A stretch of 9,083 nucleotides of DNA from an uncultured Dysgonomonas sp. (lineage in GTDB: Bacteria; Bacteroidota; Bacteroidia; Bacteroidales; Dysgonomonadaceae), in the NCBI GenBank assembly GCA_937875275.1, contig CALNCC010000031.1, positions 1 through 9,083 of the forward strand, written 5' to 3'. The translations under genes and the position numbers were made by a program. Each line of letters opens with the position of its first letter. The stretch's first letter is position 1. Shown in pieces: positions 6,920 through 9,083 of the stretch. The notes below the pieces were generated by a model, which saw nothing but the letters and a program-made list of their open reading frames with translations, searched no databases and was not told the origin of the DNA.

Positions 6920-6951
6920 TTTCATTAATCACCCTCTTTTTTCTACATTTG
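6920..6951 (+). promoter_or_regulatory. Putative promoter for the CLC gene
   Basis: TACATTTG (6944-6951) is an exact -7 box match, the same octamer as at the RRM promoter. TTTC (6920-6923), one base off TTTG, lies 20 bases upstream as a -33 box. Transcription would begin near 6957 and leave about 13 nt before the ATG at 6970, which argues against the in-frame TTG at 6949 as the start. Confidence 0.48.
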
Positions 6952-6969
6952 ATACCCAATAAAAATAGT

Positions 6970-8760
6970 ATGCCACATAAATCTCGATATAACCGTTTTT
7001 TGGTTTGGAAGACCGAACATGTAAGTCAAAAGCAATTACTCATATTTCTCAGCTTTCTGATAGGTGTTCTGACTGCATTAGCGGCATATATATTGAAATC
7101 GTTTATCCATTTCATTCAACATATACTGACGTCTAATCTGTCGGAAGGGGTACCCTATATGTACCTCGCGTTTCCTGCCGCAGGTATTCTGATAGCGAGC
7201 CTGTTTGTCAAATATGTTGTGAAAGATGATATCAGTCATGGTATAACCAAAATATTATATGCGATCTCGCAACGCAAAAGTTTCATCAAGCTGCACAATG
7301 TGTGGTCGTCGATAGTTGCAAGTTCTATTACCATCGGATTTGGTGGATCGGTAGGAGCCGAAGCACCTATTGTGCTTACCGGGTCGGCAATAGGCTCTAA
7401 TCTTGGTCGATTCTTCAAGGTCGAACAACGTTATCTGATGCTGCTTATCGGATGTGGTGCTGCCGGAGCAATTGCCGGAATATTTAAAGCGCCCATCGCC
7501 GGACTCGTTTTCGTTGTAGAGGTCTTGATGCTTGACCTGACGCTGTTTACCGTGATGCCGTTGTTGGTGTCATCCGTAACGGCAGCAACATTCTCCTATC
7601 TCGTGATGGGACAAAAAGCCATGTTCGACTATTCACACAACGATCTATTCGAGTTGGAACGTATACCATTCGTAATTGTATTGGGAATATTCTGTGGTTT
7701 TGTTTCTCTCTATTTTACAAAGGCTATGCTGTGGACAGAGAGCAAATTTAAAAAAATGTCGCATTGGCAAAGGTTTGCATTGGGTGCCGTGATGCTGAGT
7801 TCTTTAATATTCCTGTTGCCACCTCTTTACGGCGAAGGTTACGAAACAATCAATACATTGATAGGTTCTACTCACGAGTTTAGTTCATTACTCGAAGGTA
7901 GCCCTTTCTACCAATTCAAAGATTATGGATGGAGCATTCCTATCTTTATGATGGGCGTAATGTTGCTCAAATCTTTTGCTACCAGCGCTACTAATGGCGG
8001 CGGTGGCACGGGGGGGACGTTTGCACCGTCTTTGTTTGTCGGGTGTATAGCCGGATTTGTATTTTCGTTTGTGCTGAACAAAGTCGGTGGAGAATATTTC
8101 CCGTTTTTGCCGACACAGAATTTTGCATTGATGGGGATGGCAGGTGTTATGGCAGGCGTTATGCACGCTCCGTTGACCGGAACGTTTCTCATTGCCGAGC
8201 TAACCGGTGGGTATGAATTATTTCTTCCTCTGTTGATTGTGTCTATGAGCTCGTACGGAATCATGCGTATTTTCGAATCGCATAATCTGTATTCGATGCG
8301 ATTGGCGCAGAAAGGCGAACTGCTGACTCATCATAAAGATCGTGCTATACTGACCCTGATGAATGACATATCTCTTGTTGAAAAAGATTTTCAGCCCGTA
8401 TCTCCCGAAATGGATCTTGGCGATATGGTAAAGGTCATATCCAGTTCGTCTCGCAATATGTTTCCCGTATTAGACGAAGATCAAAAGCTGATGGGGGTAG
8501 TATTGATTGATAATATACGAAATATCATGTTCCGCCCCGAGCTTTATAAACGCTTCAAGGTTACCCGGTTTATGACAGCCCCTCCGGCAATAGTGGTTAC
8601 AAATATGACTATGGATCGGGTAATGACAGTATTTGACGAGACGAAAGCATGGAATCTGCCGGTTGTCGATCCCGAAGGCGTATATCAAGGATTTGTGTCT
8701 AAGTCCAGTGTATTAAATGTATATCGCTCGGTTCTTGTCGAAAACTTTGCCGAAGATTAA
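6970..8760 (+). CDS. CLC-family chloride channel/transporter with C-terminal CBS pair
   Basis: A 596-residue inner-membrane protein: the CLC membrane core (about residues 20-450) followed by two CBS domains (about 479-530 and 535-590) that usually bind adenine nucleotides. Ion-path motifs are visible: SHGIT (89-93) in the GSGIP position, GAEAP with outer gating Glu131 (E. coli GREGP), GGTFAPS (349-354+) in the GxFxP position, and HNLYS with central Tyr441. The internal proton-transfer glutamate of E. coli ClcA (second Glu of FIIEEM) is Val185 here (FVVEVL), as in animal CLC channels, and the Ser of GSGIP is His90. By these residues a Cl- channel or an uncoupled carrier is as likely as a Cl-/H+ antiporter (inference). 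The ATG at 6970 is preferred over a TTG at 6949, which overlaps the promoter box. The small membrane gene and fmt follow on the same strand. Confidence 0.94.
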   Translation: MPHKSRYNRFLVWKTEHVSQKQLLIFLSFLIGVLTALAAYILKSFIHFIQHILTSNLSEGVPYMYLAFPAAGILIASLFVKYVVKDDISHGITKILYAISQRKSFIKLHNVWSSIVASSITIGFGGSVGAEAPIVLTGSAIGSNLGRFFKVEQRYLMLLIGCGAAGAIAGIFKAPIAGLVFVVEVLMLDLTLFTVMPLLVSSVTAATFSYLVMGQKAMFDYSHNDLFELERIPFVIVLGIFCGFVSLYFTKAMLWTESKFKKMSHWQRFALGAVMLSSLIFLLPPLYGEGYETINTLIGSTHEFSSLLEGSPFYQFKDYGWSIPIFMMGVMLLKSFATSATNGGGGTGGTFAPSLFVGCIAGFVFSFVLNKVGGEYFPFLPTQNFALMGMAGVMAGVMHAPLTGTFLIAELTGGYELFLPLLIVSMSSYGIMRIFESHNLYSMRLAQKGELLTHHKDRAILTLMNDISLVEKDFQPVSPEMDLGDMVKVISSSSRNMFPVLDEDQKLMGVVLIDNIRNIMFRPELYKRFKVTRFMTAPPAIVVTNMTMDRVMTVFDETKAWNLPVVDPEGVYQGFVSKSSVLNVYRSVLVENFAED

Positions 8761-8780
8761 CAGATTTTCTTCTTGTTTGC

Positions 8781-8788
8781 TATCTTTG
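8781..8788 (+). promoter_or_regulatory. Putative -7 box before the small membrane gene and fmt
   Basis: TATCTTTG matches TAnnTTTG exactly, in a GC-TATCTTTG-TGG context common at Bacteroidetes promoters, 27 bases before the ATG at 8816. A -33 TTTG at the usual spacing is not evident. It could give the small membrane gene and fmt a promoter separate from the CLC gene. Confidence 0.45.
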
Positions 8789-8815
8789 TGGATACTCATA
8801 TAAAACAGATAGATT

Positions 8816-9031
8816 ATGAAAAAAATAGTGGGTGTAACGTTGTCTGCCGTCGTGCTGGCTGGTGCTGTATTAACCATATTATCCATTTGGGATATATACA
8901 ATATTTCGTGGCTCGTGATTCTCAAAGGGATAATAACAATCTTGATTGTGTGTGCCGTTTCACTGCTGCTGTGGCTGATAAATACAATTTTTTTTAAGAA
9001 GAATCCGTCTGAAAGAATAAATAATTTTTGA
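8816..9031 (+). CDS. Small two-helix membrane protein of unknown function
   Basis: A 71-residue protein I do not recognise. It has two hydrophobic helices, about residues 5-24 (IVGVTLSAVVLAGAVLTILS) and about 33-57 (starting LVILKGIITILIV), joined by a short polar turn WDIYNIS. Lysines before helix 1 (KK at 2-3) and after helix 2 (FFKKNPSER) predict both ends in the cytoplasm. It has no catalytic or metal-binding motif and only one cysteine. It lies 55 bases after the CLC gene and 11 bases before fmt, so it is likely cotranscribed with fmt and perhaps with the CLC gene. Its length, composition, compact spacing and upstream promoter box support a real gene; a link to chloride transport is only positional. 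Confidence 0.72.
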   Translation: MKKIVGVTLSAVVLAGAVLTILSIWDIYNISWLVILKGIITILIVCAVSLLLWLINTIFFKKNPSERINNF

Positions 9032-9042
9032 TAAGCCTATAA

Positions 9043-9083
9043 ATGAATAAAAAGGATTTACGGATTGTCTTTTTGGGCACTCC
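9043..9083 (+). CDS. fmt: Methionyl-tRNA formyltransferase (N-terminus only, runs off right edge)
   Basis: The last 41 bases encode MNKKDLRIVFLGT and the start of a Pro codon. RIVFLGTP is the first beta strand and turn of the formyltransferase Rossmann-like fold, as in Fmt, which transfers formyl from 10-formyl-tetrahydrofolate to initiator Met-tRNA. A CLC gene just upstream of fmt is, from memory, an arrangement seen in Bacteroidales, which supports the call. Folate and tRNA sites are outside the window. The ATG lies 11 bases after the stop of the small membrane gene. Confidence 0.85.
   Translation, partial: MNKKDLRIVFLGT

Noticed and set aside
7888..8264. Minus-strand open frames opposite the CLC gene.
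   Set aside because: They are antisense shadows of a strongly conserved coding region, rich in Pro, His and Cys runs and without recognisable motifs.

Overview
The window looks like chromosomal DNA from a member of the Bacteroidetes, most likely the order Bacteroidales. Four things point there. Coding regions are moderately AT-rich and intergenic DNA strongly so. Several genes lie behind the Bacteroidetes-type -7 box TAnnTTTG. Most starts lack a good Shine-Dalgarno. RecO, LeuB and the RNA-recognition-motif protein have sequences typical of that group. A Dysgonomonas- or Parabacteroides-like genus is plausible, but the sequence alone cannot fix it.

Layout. Positions 1-1810 are read on the minus strand. 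They hold the first 12 codons of an RRM RNA-binding protein that runs off the left edge, with a candidate promoter and a long U-rich leader. Next come ribF (riboflavin kinase/FAD synthetase) and, 5 bases upstream of it, a HAD-family phosphatase; these two almost certainly form one transcript. A 126-bp divergent intergenic region separates them from the plus-strand genes that fill the rest: recO (recombination mediator), leuB (3-isopropylmalate dehydrogenase), a large secreted GH78 alpha-L-rhamnosidase, a CLC-family chloride channel/transporter with C-terminal CBS domains, a 71-aa two-helix membrane protein, and the first codons of fmt (methionyl-tRNA formyltransferase), which leaves the window on the right.

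Functionally this is mostly a housekeeping neighbourhood (flavin cofactor synthesis, DNA repair, leucine synthesis, translation initiation) with one catabolic gene, the rhamnosidase, set between hairpins and without SusC/SusD or other polysaccharide-utilisation partners in view. No mobile element, CRISPR array, rRNA or tRNA was seen, and no gene-free stretch exceeds about 215 bases.

I did not find a clearly new multi-gene system. The points most worth a second look are small: a leucine-rich 27-codon reading frame with a perfect Shine-Dalgarno just upstream of leuB; three mutually complementary segments followed by a terminator-like hairpin between leuB and the rhamnosidase gene; a CLC protein with valine in place of the internal proton glutamate; and the HAD phosphatase-ribF pairing, which suggests a flavin-pathway phosphatase.
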